From: Candidatus Flexifilum affinis
Lineage (GTDB): Bacteria > Chloroflexota > Anaerolineae > Aggregatilineales > Phototrophicaceae
Assembly (NCBI GenBank): GCA_016713325.1
Contig: JADJPJ010000088.1
Span: 1-24,895 of the forward strand
Length of the DNA: 24,895 nucleotides
Direction: 5' to 3'
Part shown: piece after piece, positions 11,145-18,502 of the stretch
How positions within the stretch are numbered: position 1 is the stretch's first letter
Layout: the number at the start of each line of letters is the position of its first letter
Notes under the pieces: model-generated
What the model saw: only the letters and a program-made list of their open reading frames with translations
Databases searched by the model: none
Told to the model about the DNA's origin: nothing
Made by a program: the position numbers and the translations under genes

Positions 11145-11888
11145 TCAAATGCGCACGTAGGCGGGGAAGCCGGTCGTCATGGTCGCCTGGCCGGCGCGGT
11201 CGATCATATAGGCCTCGAAGCCCGGAAGCGATTCAATGAAATAGACGCCCGTGCGACCCATGGCGAATGCCGCCGTCGCAAAGCGATCGGCCTCCAGCAC
11301 GTCCGGGCCGATCACCGAGATGCTGACGATCTCTTCCAGTGCGTCACTGCCGTTCCGCGGATTGTAGATGTGCGCGCCGCGCATGTAGCTGCCCGATGTG
11401 GCGATCCCGCGGTCGTCCAGCGTGACAGTCTTGACGATCTGGCTGAGGTCGAACGGGTTGCAGATGCCGACGCTCCACGCCTTGCCCCGGGCGTTTTTGC
11501 CATACACCTGCACATCGCCCCCGGCATCGACATAGAAGTTGCGGAAGTCCCGCTCGTAGAGCAGGGTGGCGGCTTCGTCGATGGCCCAGCCCTTGACGAT
11601 TCCGGAGGGGTTGAAGACGCCGCTGTGCCACACGTCGAAATATCCGCCGGTCTCCTGCTTCGTCACTTCCGCCAGTTCCAGGACGATCTGCATGTCGGCG
11701 CAGGTCTCGTCGAGGGCCAGCTCGCCCCGGTTGACCCGCGAGACTTCACTGGTCTCCTTGAACGGGCTGAAGGTCTGGTCCACATAGTTGAAGTAGTCGT
11801 AGACCTCGTCGAATGCCGCGGTGGTGGCCGCGGCATCGACGATCTCCACGGTGATGGGCATGCCCATCAGCCAGCGGGTCTGTTTCAT
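11145..11888 (-). CDS. apbE: ApbE-type FMN transferase
   Basis: ApbE enzymes move FMN from FAD onto a Ser/Thr of target proteins by a phosphoester bond. This 247-residue protein shows GGYFDVWHSGVFNPSGIVKGWA, the GGDVQVYGKN segment, SGSYMRGAHIYNP and a C-terminal EADRFATAAFAMG, the family's metal/FAD-site region. It begins directly with MKQTRWLMGMPITVEIV and has no signal peptide or lipobox, so it looks cytoplasmic and is shorter than typical exported ApbE proteins (about 300-350 residues). Its ATG overlaps the TGA of the upstream FMN-binding protein gene (ATGA), so the two are co-translated. The adjacent FMN-binding protein is its obvious substrate. The last gene of a four-gene operon. Confidence 0.93.
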   Translation of the reverse strand: MKQTRWLMGMPITVEIVDAAATTAAFDEVYDYFNYVDQTFSPFKETSEVSRVNRGELALDETCADMQIVLELAEVTKQETGGYFDVWHSGVFNPSGIVKGWAIDEAATLLYERDFRNFYVDAGGDVQVYGKNARGKAWSVGICNPFDLSQIVKTVTLDDRGIATSGSYMRGAHIYNPRNGSDALEEIVSISVIGPDVLEADRFATAAFAMGRTGVYFIESLPGFEAYMIDRAGQATMTTGFPAYVRI

Positions 11889-12478
11889 AGGTCCAGGCCG
11901 ATGGCCGCATCGAGCAGTGCCGATTCCAGCGACTGTACGAAGGCGCGGCTGCTGTCGGTGGCGCGCGAGACGAAGTCGACGTCGGAGTCCTGCGCTTCAA
12001 TGGCCTCGCTGATCAGCGTGGGCAGGGCGTTGCGGGTGATGATGTCGGACTCGTAGGTGCTGCGCGGGTAATCGGCGATGAGCACGTCGACGAGCTGGCC
12101 CTCTTCGATCACGGCCACCACCTGCATGACGCCCCAGCGGTCGGCATAGACGGCGTCGCCGTAGTACTGCCCATCGTAGAACTCGGCACCCTCGACCTTC
12201 TCCGTCGACTGAGTCGCCTCGACTGTATCCTGTGCCGGCGCCAGCTCGACTTCCGCCGGGTTGGTATCCATGCCTTGCAGGTGGTGGTTGCCGCCGCCGC
12301 GACCGCCACGGCCGCCGCGCGGACCATCCTGCTCTATGGTGGTCGTGATGGTGTCGGATTCCAGTGGGGTACTGCCGCTCTGCGCGCTGATGCCGGAAAG
12401 GCTGGCGGCGGCGGAGGCGACCAGGACGGAAGCGCTCAGGGCGTTGATGGCCAGATTCTTGCGACGGGATGTCTTCAT
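11885..12478 (-). CDS. Exported FMN-binding-domain protein, probable ApbE substrate
   Basis: I chose the ATG at 12478, which has a strong AGGAGAG ribosome site, over an upstream in-frame start at 12520. The 197-residue product starts MKTSRRKN followed by a hydrophobic Ala/Ser-rich stretch to about residue 31 (SGISAQS), a likely signal peptide. Residues 52-66 are Gly/Arg-rich (GPRGGRGGRGGG). The FMN_bind domain spans about 98-197: FYDGQYYGDAVYADRWG, VVAVIEEGQLVDV, ALPTLISEAI and VDFVSRATDSSRAF. The usual flavinylation motif is D-x-x-S/T-G-A-T/S; here it reads D-F-V-S-R-A-T, keeping the acceptor Thr174 but with Arg in place of Gly. It should act outside the membrane as a covalent-flavin electron carrier, with DUF4405 as likely membrane partner and ApbE as modifying enzyme. 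Confidence 0.85.
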   Translation of the reverse strand: MKTSRRKNLAINALSASVLVASAAASLSGISAQSGSTPLESDTITTTIEQDGPRGGRGGRGGGNHHLQGMDTNPAEVELAPAQDTVEATQSTEKVEGAEFYDGQYYGDAVYADRWGVMQVVAVIEEGQLVDVLIADYPRSTYESDIITRNALPTLISEAIEAQDSDVDFVSRATDSSRAFVQSLESALLDAAIGLDL

Positions 12479-12541
12479 GAATCTCTCCTGATTGGACGTG
12501 ATAGTCGTGATAAGGTTCAATGGTGTTTCGGGAAATCCGCA

Positions 12542-13240
12542 CTATGCTGCGGACGGTCTCGCGTTGCGCTTGATGCGGTTGACCAGCCACCCGGCGGGGC
12601 GGCCGATCACGATGATGAAGACGGTGGCGGCCAGCATGAACCACAGGTTGTAGGCGACGCTGCCCAATTCCTCCCAGCGGAAGTCGAACAGGCTGGTGCT
12701 CCCACCTTCCGCCACGTTCGCCGGCGGCTCCGTGCCGCTGGGGGCGTCGCCCTTCAGACGCGCGGCCAGATCTTCGACCGTGACACGCCCGCTGTTGACG
12801 ACGACCAGCAGATTGTCTAGGCTCCGACCCTCGGCGGTCATGTCGGTTGACACCTGCTCCACGTCCACCCCGGCGGCGGCCAGCGCCGTGGTGAAGTCTT
12901 CGAGCGTCATCGTGCCGGTGGTGGTTTCTTCAGCGGGCTGTGCGGAGCTGGCTTCAACGGCGCCGTTTGCCGACTCGGAAGCGCTCGCTTCAACGGCACT
13001 TGCTTCGGCGGCGGCCGCGCTGGTCGATGCGTCGGCGGCTTCACGGTCGGGCAGTGCGCCGTCCTCGGCCATTGCGAAGCCTGGCTCTCCCGAACTCATG
13101 CTCAGGACCAGGGTCGTGCTCTGCACCGGGCTGATCAGATCGCCCCGCGAGCACAGGACAGCCCCGCTGAGAATGACGATCGCGACGAGGATGATGAACC
13201 CCCGAAGTTCGTTGGTGTTCTTGCGTTCCAGGCGTGCCAT
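12542..13240 (-). CDS. Unrecognised two-helix membrane protein of a redox operon
   Basis: ATG 13240 is preceded by AAGGAGAAG. I do not recognise the family. The 232-residue protein has a hydrophobic segment at about 14-30 (FIILVAIVILSGAVLC), then a long extracytoplasmic-looking stretch. Residues 56-110 are rich in Ala, Glu, Ser and Thr and low in complexity. Residues 110-163 look folded (TLEDFTTALAAAGVDVEQV, then NLLVVVNSGRVTVEDLAARLKG), like a short helical repeat. A second hydrophobic helix lies at about 195-213, followed by a basic tail (NRIKRNAR). Both ends would be cytoplasmic. It sits between the DUF4405 and FMN-binding genes (31 and 63 bases), so it is probably a structural or tethering part of the same electron-transfer complex. 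No haem or flavin motif is visible. Confidence 0.75.
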   Translation of the reverse strand: MARLERKNTNELRGFIILVAIVILSGAVLCSRGDLISPVQSTTLVLSMSSGEPGFAMAEDGALPDREAADASTSAAAAEASAVEASASESANGAVEASSAQPAEETTTGTMTLEDFTTALAAAGVDVEQVSTDMTAEGRSLDNLLVVVNSGRVTVEDLAARLKGDAPSGTEPPANVAEGGSTSLFDFRWEELGSVAYNLWFMLAATVFIIVIGRPAGWLVNRIKRNARPSAA

Positions 13241-13271
13241 GAGATGCTTCTCCTTCGGATTCCGCGGCGGC

Positions 13272-13814
13272 CTAGTTTCGAGGCGTCGCTGTTGGCGCGC
13301 TTCGGCAGCCAGCCAAAAGGTATTTCGCGCTGTAGGTCTTGATCCACTTCCAGTGCATCGCCACGTGCAGGGCGACGATGATCAGCACCAGCTCGGAGCC
13401 GACCATGTGCAGAGTCTGCAGGGTCCGCTGGAAGTCCTCGGCCAGTGACAGGTTGAGGCCGATGGTGCGCGAGATGAGGATGCCGCTGATGGTGACGAAG
13501 ACCATGTCGGCGAACAGCAGAACGTTGAGCGCGTAGTTCAGCCGTGACTCGTGCAGCACCTTCCTGAAGAAGGTTCGGGTGAGGCTGACGACCCAGTCCC
13601 AGTGCAGGAGGATGTGCAGCAGAAAGGCGGCGGCGAAGACCAGGCCGAGCACTTCGTGCAGCGCCAAACCGGTGAAGTGCTCTTCCATTTCGACGATAAA
13701 GACCAGCGCCAGCAAAAGGTCGAGGAAGAGGTTCAGGCGCGTCTTGTTGATTTTACGTCTGCTGACCGCGCGGTCCTGGACGATGGTTTTCGGATTCAGT
13801 GTTTGCGTCGCCAT
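13272..13814 (-). CDS. DUF4405-type four-helix membrane protein, putative haem b protein
   Basis: The 180-residue protein has a basic N-terminus and four hydrophobic helices at about 27-45, 52-75, 93-117 and 133-156. Histidines fit a membrane cytochrome b: His46 and His53 (EEHFTGLALHEVLG), His67 and His71 (LLHILLHWDWV), His136 (LHMVG), His150 and His154 (ALHVAMHWKWI). The paired HxxxHW motifs in helices 2 and 4 are typical of DUF4405 proteins and are plausible bis-His haem ligands. It probably passes quinol electrons across the membrane to the FMN-binding protein encoded downstream. ATG 13814 follows an AGGAG site. First gene of a four-gene operon, divergent from a two-component system. The C-terminal tail after about residue 165 is unusual and might hide a small frame error. 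Confidence 0.85.
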   Translation of the reverse strand: MATQTLNPKTIVQDRAVSRRKINKTRLNLFLDLLLALVFIVEMEEHFTGLALHEVLGLVFAAAFLLHILLHWDWVVSLTRTFFRKVLHESRLNYALNVLLFADMVFVTISGILISRTIGLNLSLAEDFQRTLQTLHMVGSELVLIIVALHVAMHWKWIKTYSAKYLLAGCRSAPTATPRN

Positions 13815-13879
13815 GTCAACAGCTCCTGTGATGTTGGACGAACACGCTCATCACTTTAGCCGGAAGCCGTGGGGCCGTG

Positions 13880-13885
13880 GTTATA
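13880..13885 (-). promoter_or_regulatory. Putative -10 element for the DUF4405 operon
   Basis: On the minus strand this reads TATAAC within CCTATAACC, about 65 bases upstream of the DUF4405 start. No good -35 hexamer lies 16-18 bases further upstream; that position is occupied by the CCTYAAAT half-sites, the arrangement expected for an activator-dependent or repressible promoter. Confidence 0.4.
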
Positions 13886-13888
13886 GGC

Positions 13889-13920
13889 ACCTCAAATAAC
13901 CTCAAATCCGATTTAAGGTT
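13889..13920. promoter_or_regulatory. Operator-like array 1: three CCTYAAAT half-sites
   Basis: CCTCAAAT occurs at 13890-13897 and again at 13900-13907, an exact 10-base spacing. The inverted copy ATTTAAGG lies at 13911-13918, so the second and third copies form a near-perfect palindrome (AACCTCAAATC, one base, GATTTAAGGTT). The array overlaps the -35 region of the DUF4405 operon. The adjacent OmpR-family regulator is the likely ligand, since such regulators bind tandem sites about one helical turn apart. Confidence 0.6.
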
Positions 13921-13991
13921 GCGCGGCCAGTTAACCCCGGGCGGTGGGCGTGCGGAGGGCGCCGCACAGAACCCAGTGTGCCCGGCAGTGG

Positions 13992-14013
13992 AACCTCAAA
14001 TATCCTTAAATCC
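13992..14013. promoter_or_regulatory. Operator-like array 2: two CCTYAAAT half-sites
   Basis: CCTCAAAT at 13994-14001 and CCTTAAAT at 14004-14011 repeat the same half-site with the same 10-base spacing as array 1, 104 bases away and in the same orientation. They lie just upstream of a possible -35 element of the response regulator gene, which suggests autoregulation. Confidence 0.6.
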
Positions 14014-14025
14014 TGCGCCAACTGA

Positions 14026-14055
14026 TTGATCGCGCAGGGCAGGCGGTGCGATACT
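14026..14055 (+). promoter_or_regulatory. Possible promoter of the two-component operon
   Basis: TTGATC at 14026-14031 and GATACT at 14050-14055 are separated by 18 bases. Each matches four of six consensus positions. The pair starts 14 bases after operator array 2 and about 75 bases before the regulator start. This is a weak call on sequence alone; GATAAC slightly downstream is an alternative -10. Confidence 0.3.
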
Positions 14056-14128
14056 GATAACGACAGGTGCGCGCGCCGGAACTGCACGGCCGGAACCTCC
14101 CCAGCAAGTCGATAAGGTCGAAGTAGCC

Positions 14129-14828
14129 ATGGCCCAGATTGTGATGATTGAAGATGATCGGCTGATTTCTGAGCCGGTGGCCCGCGCGCTGCGCAGCGCC
14201 GGCTATGAGACCAGCGTCGCCAGCAGCGGCAAAACCGGTCTGGAGATGGTCCTGAGCCAGAAGCCGGATCTGGTCATCCTCGACATCATGCTGCCGGAGA
14301 TGGATGGTTGGGAGGTGTGCAAGGCCATTCGCGAGACCAGCCTGGTGCCTATTCTGATGCTGACCGCGCTGAACGAGGAAATCGACCGAGTCCTGGGGCT
14401 GGAACTGGGCGCAGACGACTACATGAGCAAGCCGTTCAGCACGCGCGAACTGCTGGCCCGCATCAAGGCGGCGCTGCGCCGGGTGGAGTTCGACCGGGCG
14501 GGACTGCAGGAGGACCAGTCGATCACCATCGGCGAGATTCGCATCGACATTGCTCAGCGCCGGGTCTACAAGAGAGGGCAGAAGCTCGAACTGCGCTACA
14601 AGGAGTTCGAACTGCTCAGCCTGCTGGTGTCGCACCTGGGCGAAGTCGTGAGCCGCGCCGAGATCTTCGATAAGGTGTGGGGCACCGACTGGCTGGGGTG
14701 ACATGCGCACGCTCGACGTGCACATCCGCTGGCTGCGCGAAAAGCTGGAGGACGATCCGAGCGATCCGGCATATGTCCAGACGGTCCGCGGCGTCGGCTA
14801 TCGCTTTGCGCCGGTTTCGCGATCATGA
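14129..14828 (+). CDS. OmpR/PhoB-family response regulator (one-base frameshift near 14695)
   Basis: The receiver domain has the acidic pair Asp9-Asp10, phospho-acceptor Asp52 ([12 protein letters not shown]), Thr79 and Lys101 (MSKPF). The winged-helix domain follows: [31 protein letters not shown]. As written, translation stops at 14699-14701 after TDWLG. The GGGG at 14695-14698 is one base too long; with GGG the sequence continues [20 protein letters not shown] and [10 protein letters not shown] to a stop at 14826-14828, an exact 232-residue OmpR-type regulator. Its stop overlaps the kinase ATG (ATGA). Without the correction the recognition helix and C-terminal hairpin of the DNA-binding domain would be lost. 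Probable targets are its own promoter and the divergent DUF4405 operon. Confidence 0.92.
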
Positions 14829-16339
14829 ACGCCTCGTCCCTGTCCCGGCCTATGCTTCCGTGGTTCGACCGCCTGCATAACCTGAGCATTCGCAAGCGCC
14901 TGCTCCTGGCCTACGTCGGCCTGCTGCTGGTCGGCTTTCTGGCGCTGACCCTGGTCGCCGGCGGCCAGATCGCCCAGGCGGCCCGCGCCGACTACGAACA
15001 GCGCCTGCTCAACGAGGTGCACCTCCTCAGCCAGGGGTTGAGCGCCGCGCTTCCGAACCACGATCAGGACTGGACGGAGGAGAACCAGGCGGCGCTGAAC
15101 GCCCTCATCGCCGAGTACGAGACGCATCTCAACGGCACGGTGGCCGTGTACAACCTGGATGGCGACCGCGGTGGATCGCCGCCCGGCCGCGAGGGTTTCC
15201 GCGACGCGCCGGAGATGGAGACGGCCATCCGCGATGGCGTGGTCGTGGTCGAGCGCGAGGATGAAGACGGCCGTCCCGCGCTGTACACGGCCGCGCCTCT
15301 GAGGAACGGCTCTCGCCAGGACTACGGGTTCGGCATCGTCCAACTCAGCGTACCCCTGGACAACCTGAATGCGCTGATCTGGGATCGGTGGGTTTTGCTG
15401 CTGCTGGTCTTCGGCGCGGTGCTGGCCGTGACCGTGATCGCGGCGCTGTGGGTGTCGCGCTCGATCATCTTGCCGCTGCTGCGTCTGCGCGATTCGGCTC
15501 TGCGGCTGTCTCAGGGCGATCTGTCGTACCGGGTGACCGATCTGCGCAAAGACGAAATCGGCGCGGTGGGCCGAGCCTTCAACGTGATGGCGTCGCAGGT
15601 CCAGAGCATGCTGGAAGAGCAGCGCGCCTTTGCCAGCAATACCTCGCACGAACTGCGCACGCCGCTGACCACCATCCGCCTGCGTTCGGAGGCGCTGCGC
15701 TATGAGGAGGATCTCGATGCGGAGACGACGGCGCAGTACATCGTCGAAATCGACGAGGAGATCAGGCGGCTGAGCACCATGGTCGAGGACCTGACTCTGC
15801 TCTCGCGCTTCGACGCCGGCCGCGCCGAACTGGGTCGGAGCGAGATCGACATCGTTCGGCTGGCGGCCAGCCTGAAGCAGCAGGAGCAGGCACGGGCGGA
15901 TGCGCGCCAGATTGCCCTGACCGTGGAGGCGCCCGATACGATCATCCCCATCCGCGGCAGCCTGAACCACCTGATGATCGTCTTCCGCAACCTGCTGGAG
16001 AATGCCATCAAGTACACCCCCAGGGGCGGCCAGATCACCTGGACAATCCAGTCTGAGGCGAATGGTGTGCGCAGCGTCATCCGCGACAACGGGCAGGGCA
16101 TCTCCCCGGCCAATCTGCCGCACGTCTTCGAGCGCTTCTACCGCGCCGACAAGTCCCGCGCCCGCGATGTGCCCGGCACCGGCCTTGGGCTGTCGCTGGT
16201 GAAGTCGATCGTCGATGCCTACGGAGGTACGGTGACCGTCGAAAGCTCGGGACTTCAGCAGGGGACGACGGTGACGGTCTTTCTGCCCTACCAACCGGCC
16301 GGCGCGGAGCCGCCATCGAGCGCTTACGCCGGCGCATAG
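14825..16339 (+). CDS. Membrane sensor histidine kinase
   Basis: This 504-residue kinase is the partner of the upstream regulator. It has a transmembrane helix at about 26-47, an extracytoplasmic sensor of about 140 residues, a second helix at about 189-212 and a HAMP linker to about 264. The H box is [20 protein letters not shown] with His275, and the catalytic domain shows the N box [12 protein letters not shown] (388-399), DNGQGI (421-426), an F box HVFERFYR, and G2 [10 protein letters not shown] (451-460). The sensor domain is unassigned; it contains an acidic [14 protein letters not shown] stretch. Given the divergent redox operon, a redox, electron-acceptor or metal signal is a reasonable guess but not shown. 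The gene is intact. Confidence 0.95.
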   Translation: MNASSLSRPMLPWFDRLHNLSIRKRLLLAYVGLLLVGFLALTLVAGGQIAQAARADYEQRLLNEVHLLSQGLSAALPNHDQDWTEENQAALNALIAEYETHLNGTVAVYNLDGDRGGSPPGREGFRDAPEMETAIRDGVVVVEREDEDGRPALYTAAPLRNGSRQDYGFGIVQLSVPLDNLNALIWDRWVLLLLVFGAVLAVTVIAALWVSRSIILPLLRLRDSALRLSQGDLSYRVTDLRKDEIGAVGRAFNVMASQVQSMLEEQRAFASNTSHELRTPLTTIRLRSEALRYEEDLDAETTAQYIVEIDEEIRRLSTMVEDLTLLSRFDAGRAELGRSEIDIVRLAASLKQQEQARADARQIALTVEAPDTIIPIRGSLNHLMIVFRNLLENAIKYTPRGGQITWTIQSEANGVRSVIRDNGQGISPANLPHVFERFYRADKSRARDVPGTGLGLSLVKSIVDAYGGTVTVESSGLQQGTTVTVFLPYQPAGAEPPSSAYAGA

Positions 16340-16347
16340 GGGGCCGA

Positions 16348-16381
16348 CGGCAGGGCGCAAAGCTGCAGGGCGGACCTGCCG
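16348..16381. other. Inverted repeat after the histidine kinase gene
   Basis: CGGCAGG at 16348-16354 pairs with CCTGCCG at 16375-16381 across a 20-base loop. There is no T-run, so this is not a classical intrinsic terminator; it might end transcription by another route or be incidental. Confidence 0.25.
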
Positions 16382-16427
16382 GTCTGGCCGGATCTCGCAG
16401 TGCTGTCTCTCGTCATGGCTACTCCCG

Positions 16428-16560
16428 CCGGGGCTAAAGCGTCTCGGCTACAGAACCGACAGGTCCACTCAAGGGACCAAAAGACAAGTCTGCGTTCTAG
16501 CTCCTTTAGCTAGATTGCCTTTGCCTAGCCGATGAGCTTCCCATCAGCGCCCTTGGCGGA
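16428..16560. repeat. Multi-hairpin intergenic repeat-like element
   Basis: This stretch of the kinase-UbiA gap contains successive small hairpins: TCGG/CCGA at 16444-16459, GGTCC (16462-16466) with GGACC (16474-16478), and CTAGCT (16497-16502) with AGCTAG (16508-16513). The phrase pattern (GGGCTAAAGC, GGCTAC, AGGTCCACTCAAGGGACC) resembles dispersed intergenic repeats of several bacterial phyla. A structured RNA is the alternative. Beyond it, 16560-16640 is more AT-rich and may hold the promoter of the UbiA operon, but I see no clear hexamers. Confidence 0.35.
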
Positions 16561-16642
16561 GCAGCACACACCGATCCGGCATGATTCATTTCGATTATCT
16601 ATCGGTCCTGTTCCTTCTCATTTCTCATGACTCTTTAGTGCG

Positions 16643-16666
16643 CCTGGCGCCGGCGAACGCGCCAGG
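16643..16666. promoter_or_regulatory. Inverted repeat upstream of the UbiA gene
   Basis: CCTGGCGC at 16643-16650 and GCGCCAGG at 16659-16666 form a perfect 8-base inverted repeat with an 8-base spacer, ending 41 bases before the UbiA start. No T-run follows on either strand, so an operator or a leader hairpin is more likely than a terminator. Confidence 0.4.
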
Positions 16667-16707
16667 TGGCTCATGCGCATCTCAGAAGACGCCTTCATAA
16701 TGGCCGT

Positions 16708-17688
16708 ATGCAGACACGTTCGTTATCCTCCGACCCGGCATACGACGACCGAGCGCGAAGTCGATCCCTCGCTGCGACGGCGCTGGCCCTGATCAGGCTG
16801 GGCCGGCTGCATTTTCTGGCCGGCGGCGTCCTGCTGCATCTGCTCGGCGTAGCGATGGCCCTGTACGCCGGCGCGCCACTCAACGTTGCGGCGCTGCTGT
16901 GGGGGCAGATCGCCATCACCGCCACGCAGGTGATGACCCACTACGCCAACGACTACTTCGACCTTGACGCCGACCGCGCCAACCGCACCCCGACCAACTG
17001 GTCGGGCGGCAGCCGTGTGCTGGTCGAGCGGGCCGTGCCGCCGCATCTGGCGCTGCGTGTGGCACTCGGCGCTGCGAGTGTCGCGCTGGTCGCGAATCTC
17101 GTCCTGAGCCTGGTCGTGCAGCCCGGCCTGACGACCTTCGCGCTGCTCGGGCTGGCGCAGTTGGCCGCCTGGTTCTACAGCGCGCCGCCCCTGCGTCTGC
17201 ATTCGCGCGGGCTAGGCGAGGCGACGACGATGATCGTGGTGACGCTGCTGACGCCGCTGACCGGCTACGCGCTGCACGCCGGGCGCGTCGACCTGCTGCC
17301 CCTGCTGGTCAGCGCGCCGCTGTGCTGCCTGCAGTTTGCGATGCTGCTGGCCATCGAGTTCCCCGACGCTGAAGGCGACCGTCTTGCCGGCAAGCAGACC
17401 CTGGTCGTCATGTTCGGCGGGGCCACGGCGATTCGCCTGTACGTCGGTTTTGTATGCGCTGCCTTTCTGATCCTGCCTGCGCTGGTGGCCCTGGGCTTGC
17501 CGGCGGCCAACGCGCTGGCCGTGGCGCTGCTGCTGCCGCTGGCGATCGGCCTGCTGTGGCATGCCCGGCGCGGCGACTGGCGCCGGCCTGAGCGCTGGAA
17601 CGGCTTCGCCTTTCACACCATCGTGCTGCTCATGGCCTCGGCGGCGGCGCAGTTCGGCGCGCTGCTGCTGCTGATCGGCACGCGCTGA
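16708..17688 (+). CDS. UbiA-family membrane prenyltransferase (MenA-like)
   Basis: UbiA-type enzymes attach polyprenyl chains to aromatic rings at the membrane. The 326-residue protein is almost entirely hydrophobic helices and carries both Asp-rich motifs: NDYFDLDADR at residues 81-90 and EFPDAEGDR at 217-225, which bind the Mg-prenyl diphosphate. TNWSGGSRVL after the first motif is typical of the MenA-like branch. I chose ATG 16708 (MQTRSLSSDP); an in-frame start at 16666 would add 14 residues and overlap the inverted repeat. Neither start has a strong ribosome site. It heads a same-strand set with a methyltransferase, an FAD enzyme and a type III polyketide synthase, so its acceptor may be a polyketide phenol or quinone rather than a menaquinone precursor. 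Confidence 0.9.
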   Translation: MQTRSLSSDPAYDDRARSRSLAATALALIRLGRLHFLAGGVLLHLLGVAMALYAGAPLNVAALLWGQIAITATQVMTHYANDYFDLDADRANRTPTNWSGGSRVLVERAVPPHLALRVALGAASVALVANLVLSLVVQPGLTTFALLGLAQLAAWFYSAPPLRLHSRGLGEATTMIVVTLLTPLTGYALHAGRVDLLPLLVSAPLCCLQFAMLLAIEFPDAEGDRLAGKQTLVVMFGGATAIRLYVGFVCAAFLILPALVALGLPAANALAVALLLPLAIGLLWHARRGDWRRPERWNGFAFHTIVLLMASAAAQFGALLLLIGTR

Positions 17689-17701
17689 TCGGGCGCGTTC
17701 A

Positions 17702-17717
17702 TCCGATCCTTATCGGA
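17702..17717. other. Short hairpin between UbiA and methyltransferase genes
   Basis: TCCGAT and ATCGGA form a perfect 6-base stem with a CCTT loop, 14 bases after the UbiA stop. A loose pyrimidine-rich stretch follows, too weak to call a terminator with confidence. Confidence 0.25.
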
Positions 17718-17800
17718 CATTCTTCCATCACCTAATCGTCGCTGCACACAATGAAATGACCGGCAACCATCGGCAACTTCGCATAGTGAGGGGATTGGCA

Positions 17801-18502
17801 GTGCTGATTCCACCCCGGCGCACGGACACCGAGCTGCTCGATCAGGGACTGGGTACGCTAGAGGATGTGCGCGCAAATCTGCGGGACATGTGGCGGCTGA
17901 ACCGGGTCTTCGGCGGTGTCGGGGCTGTCACGAGTCACCTGCTGCCGGCGCTACGCAGCGCCTCGCATCCTGTGCATGTCGCCGACATTGGCGCGGGGTC
18001 GGGTCAACTGGCGCTGCATCTGTCGCGGTGGGCCGCGCGGGAGGGCCTGCCGCTGCACGTCTACCCGCTCGACATTGCGGCGCGCAACCTGGACGCCGCC
18101 GAACCCGCCGCCCGTTCGCACCCCGGCGTGCGCTTCGTGCAGGGGGATGGCTTGGCGCTTCCCTTCGCCGCCGGCGCGGTCGATTATTTCATCTCCTCCC
18201 TGGTCCTTCACCACTTCGATCCGGATGCCGTGGTTCACCTGTTGCGCCACACCTTCGAGTGGGCAGGGCGCGGCATCATCACGAGCGACATCACGCGCGG
18301 TCGAACGCCGATGGCCGCCTTCCGGCTGCTGGGGGCGGTCGCTCCGCTGCACCCGATGACGCGCGACGACGGCCTGCTCTCGATCTGGCGCGCCTACACG
18401 CCCGACGAGCTGCTGGCCCTGGCCCGCGTGGCAGGGCTGCGCAGTGCGCGGGTAACCCGTCACTTTTCCTGGCGCATGACCCTGGTGGCGGAGCACATAT
18501 GA
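17801..18502 (+). CDS. Class I SAM-dependent methyltransferase
   Basis: The 233-residue protein has the SAM-binding motif VADIGAGSGQLALHLS near residues 60-75, an acidic residue after beta-2 (YPLDIAARNLD), FVQGDGLALPF and the post-motif SSLVLHHF. I prefer GTG 17801 (VLIPPRRTDTELLDQG) because GAGGGG lies at 17788-17793 with 7-base spacing; an ATG at 17756 would add 15 poorly conserved-looking residues. Its stop overlaps the ATG of the FAD enzyme (ATGA). In srs-type alkylresorcinol clusters of Streptomyces a methyltransferase and a flavin hydroxylase modify the type III PKS product, and this pair is a plausible equivalent. The methylated position is unknown. Confidence 0.88.
   Translation: MLIPPRRTDTELLDQGLGTLEDVRANLRDMWRLNRVFGGVGAVTSHLLPALRSASHPVHVADIGAGSGQLALHLSRWAAREGLPLHVYPLDIAARNLDAAEPAARSHPGVRFVQGDGLALPFAAGAVDYFISSLVLHHFDPDAVVHLLRHTFEWAGRGIITSDITRGRTPMAAFRLLGAVAPLHPMTRDDGLLSIWRAYTPDELLALARVAGLRSARVTRHFSWRMTLVAEHI

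Noticed and set aside
10770..12056. 428-codon plus-strand frame spanning hypE, apbE and the FMN-binding gene
   Set aside because: It overlaps three well-supported genes in wrong frames, and its composition is that of a shadow.
14798..16360. 520-codon open frame on the minus strand opposite the histidine kinase
   Set aside because: It lacks recognisable motifs and mirrors the codon pattern of the kinase gene, which has all kinase boxes.
16428..16560. Cyclic-di-GMP (GEMM) riboswitch, on either strand
   Set aside because: The minus strand has GGCAAAGGC and AACGCA phrases, but the GEMM core (ACGCAAAGCC and the receptor helix) and its helix order are missing.
17890..18498. Long N-terminal extension of the FAD oxidoreductase frame
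   Set aside because: The extension is a shadow of the methyltransferase gene; the FAD-binding fold begins right after ATG 18499, which overlaps the upstream stop.
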